The notes under the pieces were generated by a model that had not been told where the DNA came from, made no database searches, and worked only from the letters and a program-made list of their open reading frames with translations. The position numbers and the translations under genes were made by a program. Positions 36,444 to 48,003 of a DNA stretch of 64,000 bases are shown here, piece after piece. The stretch is from Antedon mediterranea. Lineage: Eukaryota > Echinodermata > Crinoidea > Comatulida > Antedonidae. Location: assembly GCF_964355755.1 (NCBI RefSeq), contig NC_092670.1, positions 30,429,795-30,493,794 of the forward strand, given 5' to 3'. Each line of letters starts with the position of its first letter. The first letter of the stretch is position 1.

Positions 36444-36753
36444 TTAAACTTTTGGACAAAGTGTCGTGCTTCGAATAATTATATTCCCATTGAAAGCACA
36501 GCACATTTTCGCCTGACAACAAAGTTGCGGTTCGATCAGTGGGCTGGCATTTATCAATATGTGCTTATATTTTTGCTTAGGCTTAAATATTTAAGAAAAT
36601 AACTTAAGCTTGTTTATCAAGCCGTCTTAGCAAAACAGTTTTTTTACTTGGCGCATGTGCAAGCGAATTTGCAGGTGAAAGTGAACAAGTTGCCCATGAA
36701 AAGAATTCACGCGCGGAGCTTTCGCTATCCGAATTCACCGCAGCCAAAACAAA

Positions 36754-37560
36754 ATTTATCTGTAATCACTACAATAATAAATTGCGCATGATCAGCTATT
36801 ACCGAACAACCAAGAGCACAATCACAACGCAATGATTTGTCCTCCATGTCAAAGGTTAAACATTATCGCATTTATTTCGATAATAATATCCGATTTTAAT
36901 GAGATAATTATCGGTTAACAGGCAGTAACAAAGTTTTTTTTTCTCTCTTTTGTGGGGATTTTACACACTTTTATTTCTTATAAAAATTCATATTTTTGTA
37001 AATAATATTTATCTTTATATAATAATTTATCTGTAATCACTACAATAATAAATTGCGCATGATCAGCTACCGAACAACCAAGAGCACAATCACAACGCAA
37101 TGATTTGTCCTCCAGGTCAAAGGTTAAACATTATCGCATTTATTTCGATAATAATATCCGATTTTAATGAGATAATTATCGGTTAACAGGCAGTAACAAA
37201 GTTTTTTTTCTCTCTTTTGTGGGGATTTTACACACTTTTATTTCTTATAAAAATTCATATTTTGGTAAATAATATTTATCTTTATATAATAATTTATCTG
37301 TAATCACTACAATAATAAATTGCGCATGATCAGCTACCGAACAACCAAGAGCACAATCACAACGCAATGATTTGTCCTCCAGGTCAAAGGTTAAACATTA
37401 TCGCATTTATTTCGATAATAATATCCGATTTTAATGAGATAATTATCGGTTAACAGGCAGTAACAAAGTTTTTTTTCTTCTCTCTTTTGTGGGGATTTTA
37501 CACACTTTTATTTCTTATAAAAATTCATATTTTTGTAAATAATATTTATCTTTATGTAAT
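36754..37560. repeat. Tandem triplication of a 267-271-bp unit
   Basis: atttatctgtaatcactaca begins at 36754, 37025 and 37292. Each unit contains cgcatgatcagcta, tcaaaggttaaacattatcgc, ttatcggttaacaggcagtaac and a ttttttctctcttttgtggggatttt stretch, and the units are almost identical. The last unit runs on into a further 470 bp that also occurs in PKS intron 3. Confidence 0.9.
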
Positions 37561-38030
37561 ATGCACAATTTTCATTAATATTTGTTTCTCTACTCTACTC
37601 AATTAATACAGATGTAAGTTTTTCTTATACATACATTAAGATATAATAATAATTATAATTATAAAACAAAATTATATTTTCATAACTATATACAAGTATT
37701 TCAACTCAAATATCCATAACAAAATAATTATAATTTTTAATTAATACCAATTACCAATATGTTATACTTTAAACATGTTCATAGCATTTCTTTAACACTT
37801 TCTTTTTACATGAACATAATTATAATTTTCTTATGGTATTATATTTTACACACATTAAATTTAAGTATACATGTTAATATACACATATAATTCCTTTATG
37901 AATGTATATTTCTACTTTAATCATGCTTTGATTCTTATGTAACATTATCTTCTACATAAATTAATATAATAATTCATAGTTTTATCTAGTATAGTTTGTT
38001 GTTTGCAACATTATTTTATCTCATAAAAAA
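37480..38030 (-). mobile_element. LINE-like 3' end, copy 1
   Basis: About 550 bp that are nearly identical to 41125-41683. On the minus strand the end is AAAAGAGAGAAGAAAAAAAA, resembling the tail of the L1/Tx1-like LINE at 2616 (ATAAAAGAG then A run). It is probably a 5'-truncated, non-coding LINE end. Confidence 0.7.
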
Positions 38031-39353
38031 AAATTGTTTATATTTATTTAATTATTAATAAAACATTTGAAGTTATTAATAGAAGAACCATTAGTTGAGC
38101 AGCATGAATTATAATAGTACAATGTGGTATTTTCTTTTACAGTAACAAAGTTAATATTTGAAGGATATAAGGGTTTTTTGGACCCGTAAAAGTGGAGTTT
38201 TTGAAGATTTACGATTATTTTTGGTCTATATTTTGTTATCTTTAACCCCAAAATAATAATGAAATTTTATTTTTACTGCCTAATTTGGTTTATAACAGAT
38301 AAAAATTCCATGCAGTATAAAATCTATTGCTTTTTTCTAGAAAAAATAACAGCGAATTTATCAAAAGTGTTTTTGCACATTTAAAGTAAATTTGCATGGT
38401 TTCTTCCAGTTTCAATGGTTACAAGACCCTAAAATTTAATTAGTAATTTGTTTACTAACTAAAATCATTAGTGGATTTAATTAAAGATGTCTTCTTCCTA
38501 ATACAATATTAAACAGTTTGGATTGCCACATTTACAATTTTGGCACACTTTGAATTGATTCTGACCCATTGTGAGACGGTTTGTACAACATTCGGAAATG
38601 GTTGGAGCAAATAGTTTAACCTAAATTCGTTTTAATCATCAATAATTAATTATCTAAGTAAAGTATGTACCGTACTGTACCAATTTTCTATATCAACGAG
38701 TAAAAATGTTAAAGTGTACACACGCTAAAAATGTGGAAAAAACGAACACACTTACACTTAAAATTTTAGAAAGATATAAAAATATATAGTTGTAAAGCCT
38801 ACATACATCATCCTATATAGGTTTATTATTACAAATGGAAGTTAATTGAAGTAACCAACGACCACGTGGCCTTTCTTTTACATTATTTTTTAATTTTTTA
38901 ATTATTTACTAAACAAATAAATGCGAAATTAAACATTGTAATTCGTAAAATTACAAGTCTATTACAGTATTTAACAGCCATTTTACTGAAATTGACCTGT
39001 TCACATGCATGGATCCTTGTAATAACTTGTTATACCTACATTTTAAAAATAATTGTAGGTGTGAAATTGGTATAAGTAGAAATTAACTGGTAACAGTTGT
39101 AGCTGAAACTAGTACTAGTAGTAGCATCTGCTATGAAGCTTTATTATGTTTTTTCTGTGACTTGTGTCTGTTTAACTTGAAATGGTTAACCTAATGTAGC
39201 TGTAAAATAGTATTTAATTTTTATTGTCTATAAAACTAAAAGCGGGAATATAATCTGCTATTGAAACTACGGCAGAATTGGGTCATATAAACTGAACTAA
39301 GCAACAAATAACGTTGAACCCCTGTTTTACAATGTAATTGTTTTTATGTGTAG

Positions 39354-40810
39354 GTGAAGCTGAACACATGGATCCACAAATACGAATTCTTCTTGAGGTT
39401 GTCTGGGAATCGATTGAAGATGCTGGTATTCCTGCTTCTACACTTCGTGGCTCTAACACTGGTGTGTATATGGGAGTAACGGCTAATGAGTATTTGGCCC
39501 TAACCGGCTTACCCTTTAGTAACATCGGTCAATACACAAATTCAGGAACCAACTCTTGCATGATTTCCAATCGTATTTCGTACGAGTTTGATTTAAGAGG
39601 ACCAAGCTTTTCCATCGACACTGCTTGTTCGTCATCTCTCTATGCTGTACAGGTTGCATGTGATGCTCTAAGAGGAGGCGTCTGTGATACAGCAATTGCA
39701 GGTGGAGTAAATATCATACTTACACCATCTGTTACAATTGGGTTTTGTCAAGCTGGTATGCTTTCTCCTGATGGCCAGTGTAAAAGTTTTGATGAGTCAG
39801 CTGACGGTTACAGCCGAAGTGAAGGTGTAGGGTCAGTACTTCTAAAGCCACTTAAAAGAGCAATAGCAGATAATGATCGAATTTACGCAGTTATAAGGGG
39901 CGGCGCTCTAACAAATGATGGACGAACGCCAGGTATTGCAAACCCAAGTTTTGATGCTCAGATTGATCTTGTGCACAAAGCATGTTCAGCAGCGAAAGTA
40001 GACCCACGTGACGTTGCTTATATCGAAGCTCATGGTACAGGTACTAGGGTAGGCGACAAGACTGAAGCTAATGCCATCGGTGAAGCTATGAGCAAACAAC
40101 GTTCGGATGATGCACCACCTTTGTATATTGGTTCTGTAAAATCAAACGTAGGACATGCAGAAGGTGCTGCTGGAATAGCTGGAGTTATTAAAACAGCATT
40201 GTTACTGTATCATCGTGAAATTCCTGGTGTTGTGCATTTCCAACGCGGTAACCCAAGCATTAATTTCGAAGACCTCAAAATGACCGTTCCTTCTACAAGC
40301 ATCTCTTGGCCTGCTGATTCAAAATATCTCGCAGGTTGCAGTTCGTTTGGATTCGGAGGTGCTAACGCACATGTTGTTTTTGAAGCAGCCCCATCTACAA
40401 TGCAAAATCATTGCGAGGTAACGAATGGTGATTCATCACATTCTGAGAAATCAAATATGTTAATGCTTTCAGCATCGACATCAGAAGCTCTTAAGCAAAA
40501 GTTTATCGACTATGGGAACTTTATTTCACAAAGTTCGGTTTCTCTAAAAAATACGTTATATACTGCAAACTTGAGAACACATAATCATGTTTTTAGAGCA
40601 GTTCTTTTAGCCAAGACCAGAGAAGAATTTATGAATATACTGCAAAGAAAAGTACACGGAGAAAACGTTATTACTTTAATCGAAGGAAAGGCACCAGAGG
40701 GCAATGTTATAATGAGACTAGTTTTTGTTTTTTCTGGCATGGGCACTCAGTGGTGGGGCATGGCTAGAGAGTTAATGAACACACAACCAATCTTCCAAAA
40801 AACCATGCAG
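39354..40810 (+). CDS. Type I PKS, exon 2 (KS body, linker, AT start)
   Basis: Encodes residues 103-588. The KS catalytic triad is present: Cys194 in DTACSSS, His329 in EAHGTGT, and His370 in KSNVGHAEGAAG. The KS closes with SFGFGGANAHVVFE. The KS-AT linker follows (about 440-555), and then the AT opens with FSGMGTQWWGMARELM. The KS Cys context is that of decarboxylating chain-elongating synthases. The acceptor is tatgtgtag|gt; the donor is ATGCAG|GTAATT in phase 0. Overall similarity is to animal FAS-like PKSs, which share the FAS domain order. KS elongates by condensing malonyl units, in the cytosol as far as known for the family. Confidence 0.95.
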
Positions 40811-40919
40811 GTAATTACAAATACGAAACAACGTTAAACCTGGAATATTACTGTTAAAATCACTATAGAATATTTTTGATCAAGAATAATTATAAAACAC
40901 TTCTTTTTTTTAATAATAG

Positions 40920-41016
40920 AGAATTGATAGTTACCTTGGAAAGATTGGAGGAAGATGGTCACTTATTCAGATATTGACAGAAGAAACTGATAAAAACAGG
41001 ATAAGCAAGGATACAG
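40920..41016 (+). CDS. Type I PKS, exon 3 (97 bp, inside AT)
   Basis: A mini-exon encoding residues 589-620, R-I-D-S-Y-L-G-K then GGRWSLIQIL and a lysine/aspartate-rich end. This is the conserved L..lg.WSLi..L segment of FAS/PKS acyltransferases and fills the gap between exons 2 and 4 exactly. The acceptor is ttttaataatag; the donor is ACAG|GTTTAC, weaker than the others. It enters in phase 0 and leaves in phase 1, matching exon 4. Confidence 0.88.
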
Positions 41017-41124
41017 GTTTACAACGTTCTTATTCTGAGTTAATCGATGACATCTATCATGAATACATTCTTGTAGAAATGACTGTTAAACATTTTCGCA
41101 AACTATTGCAGTATTACAAATATT

Positions 41125-41683
41125 TTTTGTTCTCTTTTGTGGGGATTTTACCCACTTTTATTTCTTATAAAAATTCATATTTTTGTAAATAATATTTATC
41201 TTTATGTAATATGCACAATTTTCATTAATATTTGTTTCTCTACTCTACTCAATTAATACAGATGTAAGTTTTTCTTATACATACATTAAGATATAATAAT
41301 AATTATAATTATAAAACAAAATTATATTTTCATAACTATATACAAGTATTTGAACTCAAATATCCATAACAAAATAATTATAATGTTTAATTAATACCAA
41401 TTACCAATATGTTATACTTTAAACATGTTCATAGCATTTCTTTAACACTTTCTTTTTACATGAACATAATTATAATTTTCTTATGGTATTATATTTTATA
41501 AACATTAAATTTAAGTTAAAATTGTTAATATACACATATAATTCCTTTATGAATGTATATTTCTACTTTAATCATGCTTTGATTCTTATGTAACATTATC
41601 TTCTACATAAATTAATATAATAATTCATAGTTTTATCTAGTAGTTTGTTGTTTGCAACATTATTTTATCTCATAAAAAAAAAA
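41125..41683 (-). mobile_element. LINE-like 3' end inserted in PKS intron 3
   Basis: Near-identical to 37480-38030. TATTACAAATATT is present directly on both sides (41112-41124 and 41684-41696), a 13-bp target-site duplication of the kind left by LINE retroposition. The T run is on the left, so the element is in minus orientation relative to the gene. Without it the intron would be about 270 bp. Confidence 0.85.
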
Positions 41684-41860
41684 TATTACAAATATTGCAT
41701 ATTTAAACATCAGGAATATGATTTGCTAATAAAATGATGCTGAAATGCTAATGTCATATAGAATACCATTAATTGAGACCAGAATAGTTTATCCACTGAC
41801 ACTCGAACTTCAATTAGAAACATCTATTCTTAATATTATATTGTTGTTTGTCTTCAACAG

Positions 41861-44800
41861 AAATGTCACAAGTCTGCATTTGTAGCGTACAAATTGGATT
41901 AGTGGAACTATACAAGCTTTATGGAGTAACCCCAAGTGCCATAATCGGTCACAGCGTCGGAGAAGTAGCAGCAGCCTATGCAGCGGGACTTCTTTCTATG
42001 GAAAATGCAGTTAAAGTAATCTATAAACGAGGACATCTTCTCAGGAAAACAAGTGGTTCTGGGACAATGGCTGCAGTTCTTCATGACGTAGATGTTGTCA
42101 AAAGTAAGCTGGAGTCTACTCCCAGATGTATAGACGTGGCAGCTGTAAACAGCCCTACGCAAATTGTATTGTCAGGTAAAGCAGAGTTAATCAATGAATT
42201 TGCATCACAGCTGAATGAAGATGGTATTTTGACAAAATTACTAAGGGTTAATAATGCTTTTCACAGTCGTCACCAGGAAGGTATAAAGGAAGAATTTCTG
42301 AAGAAGACACGTTTTCTAAAGAAGAAAACGTTTTCCACTAACCATAGACCAGTTATTCCAATGATGTCAACTGTAACTAACCGATACGTTACTCTACAAG
42401 AGGCTAATGATCCTGCTTACTGGTGGAGTAATATTCGCCAGAAAGTGCGTTTTAGAGACGCCGTAGATGCCATACTAAAGGACGGTTACAATAGCTTTTT
42501 AGAAATAGGAGCTCATCCAGCCCTGTCACCAGCAATTAAAGACATTGTAGCCTCGAAATTGAGCACCCCAATGGTTCACTTTATCACTCATTCTCTTAAA
42601 CGACCACGTGATGTAAATAACTCTTCCAATGATAATCTCAACTTTAATTTGTCATTGGCCCAGATGTTTGTACGGGGCTATCCGATTGATATGACACCAA
42701 GCTTTCTAGGATCTAAGTGTGAGGTAGAATCCTTGCCATTGTATCCATGGCAACGTACCGAGTGTTCAGCAGCAACCTCTTCAAGGAATGAGATCATGCG
42801 GTATCCAAACTCTTTCCATCCTCTTTTAGGAAAACCAGACACTTCAGCTAACTTCTCTTTAAACGAAGGCTTTCAGGTTTGGAAAGGAACTATTGGAACC
42901 CATGAGGAACCATGGATTGCCGATCACGTGGTTCAAGGTAGTGTAGTGTTTCCGGCTGCTGGGTTTATAGAAACAGCAATAGCGGCGCATCAGAGAGTTT
43001 TTTCCGATTCACTTCAAGTAATTATTAAAGATATGCGTTTCGACCGTTTTATGTTTGTTTCTGATGAAGGGACAACCGTTGAAACAACAACCGAATTGGA
43101 AACTGAAGGCACAGCAACATTCAGATTTTGCTCACTCAATACAATAGAAAATAAATGGACAAGGCACACAACGATGACATTGATTAACACGCATGTTGTG
43201 TCTGGTCATGATATATGTCTAACTAATATGACGTACCTTCCTGTAAGCGAAATAAGAAATAGATGTCATGAAGAACTCGATCAAACTGGTTTTTATGCCT
43301 TCAAAAAGCAAGTCGGTTTTAATCTTGGTGAAAGTTTCATGTGTATCGAGATGGTAAACTACAACAAACTGGCCGACGAGGCACTTTTCTATATCAGAGC
43401 ACCGGATACTGTTGCTGCACAGTCAAGTCGATTCTATATCCATCCAGCTTTACTAGATGGTATCCTGCAAGCTATGGCAGGCCTTGAACGTCTACAAAAT
43501 ACAATTATAAATCCCACAGCAAAGCCCGAAGGTCGTGTTCCCAGATCTATTGAAAGGAGTTGCTTTAAAAAAGGCATATTCCCAGAAAGTGTATATCTTC
43601 ATTTTAAATTAATGAGCGACGGCGGAGCAGACGTTTATGCTGATGTTTCTGTTGCTATTGCAGACACCTTGGAGGTCATTGCTATGTTTTCAAAAATCCG
43701 TTTTGGATCAGTGGCTGGTCGTAGTGAAGACAGCAATATTAAAATATGGAATAAGGAATGGGTGCCTATCGACATGGGCATGAAATCATTCGATCCAACG
43801 GGTTATACCTTAATAACAGGAAATGACAAGGAGTTGTCATTGCATCTCCAGAACCACTTGACTTCGGCTGGACTTGAGTGTGGTATCTACAATGGAGGTG
43901 ATGTTCAAGAAGAGCAATTATCTATGGGTGGTAATAAACCATTGTTACATATTATAATCACAATTAAACCGGGTGACAAGAGAAACCATGACAAACTTTC
44001 CAGGAAAAACTTTTTGGAACTGCAATCTAGCATTGCAGAAATGTGTATCAATCACTATAAAGCTTTATCAACCCAGAAAAACATAGATCCGAAAATATGG
44101 CTGATTACACGAGATGGGTTTTATGTCACACACGATGACGTAGTTGATCCATGCCAGGCTTCAGCCTATGGTTTTGGTATTTGTGCGGTACAAGAAAATC
44201 TTGATTTCAAGCTCTCTATTTTAGATATTCCATCAGGAATTATCAATATTACAACGGCGGATTGGTTATTGAAATACATCTGGGGCAGTGACAATGATGA
44301 GATAATCATTGCATTACGTAAGAACGAGTCATCGCCAACAACGGATTTCAACGTGTATGTGTATCGGTTGTGTATACGTGATAGTTATCACTTTCCCTGT
44401 AAACAGTCATCATCTAAGTGGAAATTTAACGTTCGACAAAGTTTTGAAACTGGGAGATTGTTGCTGACAAAGTTCATTTCTGATAAGGAAGAAACCAACT
44501 CTGTCACATTGACAATTGTTAATATTGAATCTTTCCAACTGCTTTCATCTGAAACTCAAGGTTCTTCTAAAGAGGTAAAGCCGATTGTACTGTTTTGTGG
44601 AAATTCAGAAAAGTCCTCGTTGGTGATTGGTGTTTGTTCTTCAAACGAAATGAAGTCTACAATACAGTGCAGCAACAATGAACTGTTAGAACTAGAGACA
44701 AACCTTCCACCTACACATGTAATTGATATTGTCTCGTCATACACTGTTCCATTTCTTACTGTTCGTGATCTGAAACCAGATGGTGCGACGCTTGTTTGCA

Positions 44801-47307
44801 TAGATTCTACTGAGGATAAACAGTGCTTAGCTGTTGCACACGTGGCTGAAAAAATGGGTCACAATGTTTTGATTGTCATCAAACATTTTCCCGAGAAGCA
44901 TAGCTTGGCTTCAGATGCTTTTCCGAGATTCATTGAAAGTACAGACGTAATGTCTGTCTTGAATGGACACAGTGTGGGCTGTGTGATAGGATATATACAG
45001 TGCATAAGAGAATTAATCAAGGTTAATGAAGGATTAAAGGACAGATTGACAACGTTTGCAAAAGTTGAAATACTGAAGTCTAAGGAAGACATTCCAGTTA
45101 CTGATAACCTTGGCCTCTCTAGAAACGTAAGGGTTGTGGTCAATAGCTACACATTACCATTGCTTTGTCAGTTTCACAAGATGAAGCCTACTTTCAACTC
45201 GTTATTGAATCTGTTTAAGGAACCGCCATCAGCACAGAAATATATAAAGAGTCCACATATCAAGCTACTTAAGGAAGTAAACACCAGAGATAAGTATGCA
45301 TTTGATGATGTTATATTTTCAGTTGAAAACCACGAATCCGTTCGTGTAAATTATGACTTTTCGGGAAGAGAGACTAGATTAAGCATGCGCAATTATTATA
45401 TTGTAACTGGTGGTACGACTGGATTCGGACTCCGTCTTGTTGAATGGCTAGTGGATAATGGAGCTGGACACATTGCCATCTTAAGTCGATCTGTGCCAAG
45501 TTTTGAATCGGAGAAAATATTAAGAAGTCTTACAAATCGAGGAATAGAAATAGTGCACATTAGAACAGACATTACAAACAGATCGGATATAGAAAACGCA
45601 TTTGCTACAGTTTTAAAAGATCGGTCTAAAACTTTAAGAGGAATATTCCACTGTGCTGCGCAGTATGATGATAGGCTAATAGAGAGTATCGAACCAGATA
45701 GCTGGAAGAGAGTAATTGCAACCAAATCATGGGGTGCTCTTCTACTACATCAAACGTCAATTAAGTTTAATGTTCAACTGGAATACTTTGTAATGATTTC
45801 TTCTGTAGTTCAGTTGGTAGGAAACACAGGTCAGGCAAGTTATTGTGCTGCTAATACATATCTTTCATCTCTTGGTCATTATCGTAGAAACCAAGGTTTA
45901 CCTGCAACAGTCATCTGTCCGGGAGTGATTGGAGACACTGGATTTGCAGCAAGAGTGTCGGGCATTATAGAGTTTTGGGAAAGAAGAGGAATTGAAAGCG
46001 TGACATCACAGCAGGTATTGAATTTACTTGATGTATTGCTTAGTAGCAATACCTCTGACATGGGGGTAACTGGAAATCTTCGAATTAATGATGTTATTAT
46101 GGAATACCGAGGTATTCTAAAACATCACGACTATGAAGCAAGTTCAATGATGCTAGGATTTTCTTCTACAAGATCCCTGGGTCAAAACGAGAATGCATGT
46201 GACATTATGCATTTAAAACCAGATGAAGCTAAACTTTATATTTTCCAGCAATTGTGTAGTTTCATCTCCAAACGTATTGGCTTAACTGGTGACATTTCTC
46301 CAAACTCCGCACCGTCTTCACTCGGAGTAGATTCATTGACTGCAACTGAATTGAGCGGAGACATCCAAAGAACTTTTTTTGTTCCATTCCCATCTATGGA
46401 ATTGATTAATGCAAACGCGACAATGCAAAGTTTGTCTATTTTAATCTATAGAAAAATATTAGACAAGAATGAGGTTAGAGGTCAACAAAACAGCGAAGAG
46501 GAAATTGAGGAAGACACGTCTTGGAAGGCATGGTATATAATGGATGAGATGACTATGTCTCCTATTATCCAGCTAATTTGTTTCCCGCCAAATGGCGGAG
46601 GTCCGTCTGTATATGCATGGTGGCAGGAAAAACTGAGTAAGAATAATGTGCAGTTAATCATGGCACAATTACCCGGATGGGAAGGACGTCATAATGAGAA
46701 ACCTCTTCAAAATCTTGAAGAAATTGTGAGTAAATTAACGGAGAACCTAGCACCACGACTTTTGCCAGGCAGGTTTATATTGTTTGGTCATAGTATTGGT
46801 GGACTCATCGCATTTGAGGTTGCTCACCTTCTAAAAACTATGGGTTTACAGCCGGCTCATATGATCATTAGTTCTTGGTATGCACCCACGCTGGACTATC
46901 CTAACTCAATAGAGCTTTCAAAAGGGCCAGTTATATTAAAACAAATTGAACAAGATATCAACAACAACATCCCAGTAACCAACAAATCTCCAACGCTTTC
47001 TTTTGTTGATGATGACGTGTTGGGAAATCCTGATGTGATGAGACGCCTTATCCCTTGCTTCAATGCTGGCTTTAAAATCTGTCAAAAGTACAATTACACA
47101 CACAGTACAAAACTTCAATGCGGTATGACTGTGTTTGGAGCCAAGTCGGATCGGTTTATTCCTCCCAACTCATTAGATGCATGGTGTCATGAAATTGATG
47201 AAAATCATCATTTCAAAAAAATAATGGTACCAGGAGGTCACATGCACATTAGAAAGAGAGCATTTTTCAGAGATATTCAAAAAGCTCTTAAAGATACATT
47301 CCAGTAA
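41861..47307 (+). CDS. Type I PKS, exon 4 (AT, DH, ER-like, KR, ACP, TE)
   Basis: Encodes residues 621-2435. AT: Ser652 in GHSVGEVAAAYAAG and His755 in NAFHSRHQE; the AFHS form suggests malonyl-CoA. DH (about 940-1220): HPLLG start, His976 in DHVVQGSVVFPAAG and Asp1153 in HPALLDGILQ. About 1240-1800 holds the non-catalytic KR half and an ER-like stretch in which IDSTEDK (1601-1607) stands where the NADPH glycine loop should be. KR: GGTTGFG 1804-1810, Lys1909, Ser1934 or 1935, Tyr1948, Asn1952. ACP: Ser2112 in LGVDSL, the phosphopantetheine site. TE: Ser2265 in GHSIGGLIAFE, Asp2384 and His2414, with the CFPPNGGG start of type II (RifR/OLAH-like) thioesterases. It starts after tcttcaacag, completing a split Glu. 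All catalytic residues except those of the ER are intact. Product unknown. Confidence 0.95.
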
Positions 47308-47316
47308 CCAACAACA

Positions 47317-47322
47317 AATAAA
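47317..47322 (+). terminator. PKS polyadenylation signal
   Basis: A perfect AATAAA lies 10 bp after the PKS stop codon, implying a very short 3' untranslated region. A later AT-rich tract could provide alternatives. Confidence 0.6.
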
Positions 47323-47547
47323 AGGCTTTCGTTTGTTTATTTCATAGAATTTTAGAATATAAACTTTCTTATCATTGTAAACATTTTACTTATTTTAACT
47401 AAAGGCAGATTGCACACCTACAAAAATGCCCAAATATGCCCGTTTCCATTTCTGATAATCATCTAACCAATATCAATTTCTTTAAATAGTGTAAAATTTA
47501 ATTTTTTTATTTATTGACGTTATTAAACAATCATGACTCAATTATAT

Positions 47548-48003
47548 TGTATATAAAGACAAGATTTATTTTAAAAGGTTGACTTATTACCCGACATTAC
47601 GTAATTTAGTTAAGTTATTTAGACTCGGCATTATGGAAATTCTTATTTGTAAAGAACTTCCAATGAATATTTTGATTGTCTTTTTCTTCCTTTTAAAAAT
47701 CTTGGTTTGAGTATTGTTTATTAGTAATATTCTTATGTTTGAATTGTTTATTGTTTTTATTTAAAGACAAGTTATACATGCAAGGCAAGACAAGATTTAT
47801 TTTAAAAGGTTGACTTATTACCCGGCATTACGTAATTTAATTATGTTATTTAGATTCGGCATTAAGGAAATTCTTATATGTAAAGAACTTCCAATTAATA
47901 TTTTGATTGTCTTTTTTTTCCTTTTAAAAATCTTGGGTTGAGTATTGTTTGTTCTAATTAGTTTATTAATATTCTTCGGTTTGATATGTTTATTGTTTTA
48001 ATT
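47548..48003 (+). repeat. Tandem duplication, period about 238 bp
   Basis: The run gacaagatttattttaaaaggttgacttattaccc to agtattgttt is present from about 47560 and again from about 47788, with roughly 90 percent identity. It is non-coding. Confidence 0.85.

Larger units (their letters stand above)
33019..39353 (+). other. PKS intron 1 (6.3 kb, repeat-filled)
   Basis: Phase-1 intron with GTAAGT donor and tatgtgtag acceptor. It contains the duplicated donor, a gaatacg-type inverted-repeat element, a TTA-flanked MITE, three related 200-bp blocks, a triplicated 270-bp unit and a LINE-like 3' end. 33700-34900 and 38040-39330 show no recognisable feature. Confidence 0.9.

Noticed and set aside
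41908-47118. Many antisense open frames within PKS exon 4
   Set aside because: They are shadows of the long sense coding sequence with intact catalytic motifs.
32712-47307. Cytosolic fatty acid synthase as the identity of the big gene
   Set aside because: The domain order is FAS-like, but the ER lacks its nucleotide-binding loop and the terminal TE is type-II-like. A FAS could not complete saturation, so PKS is the better call.
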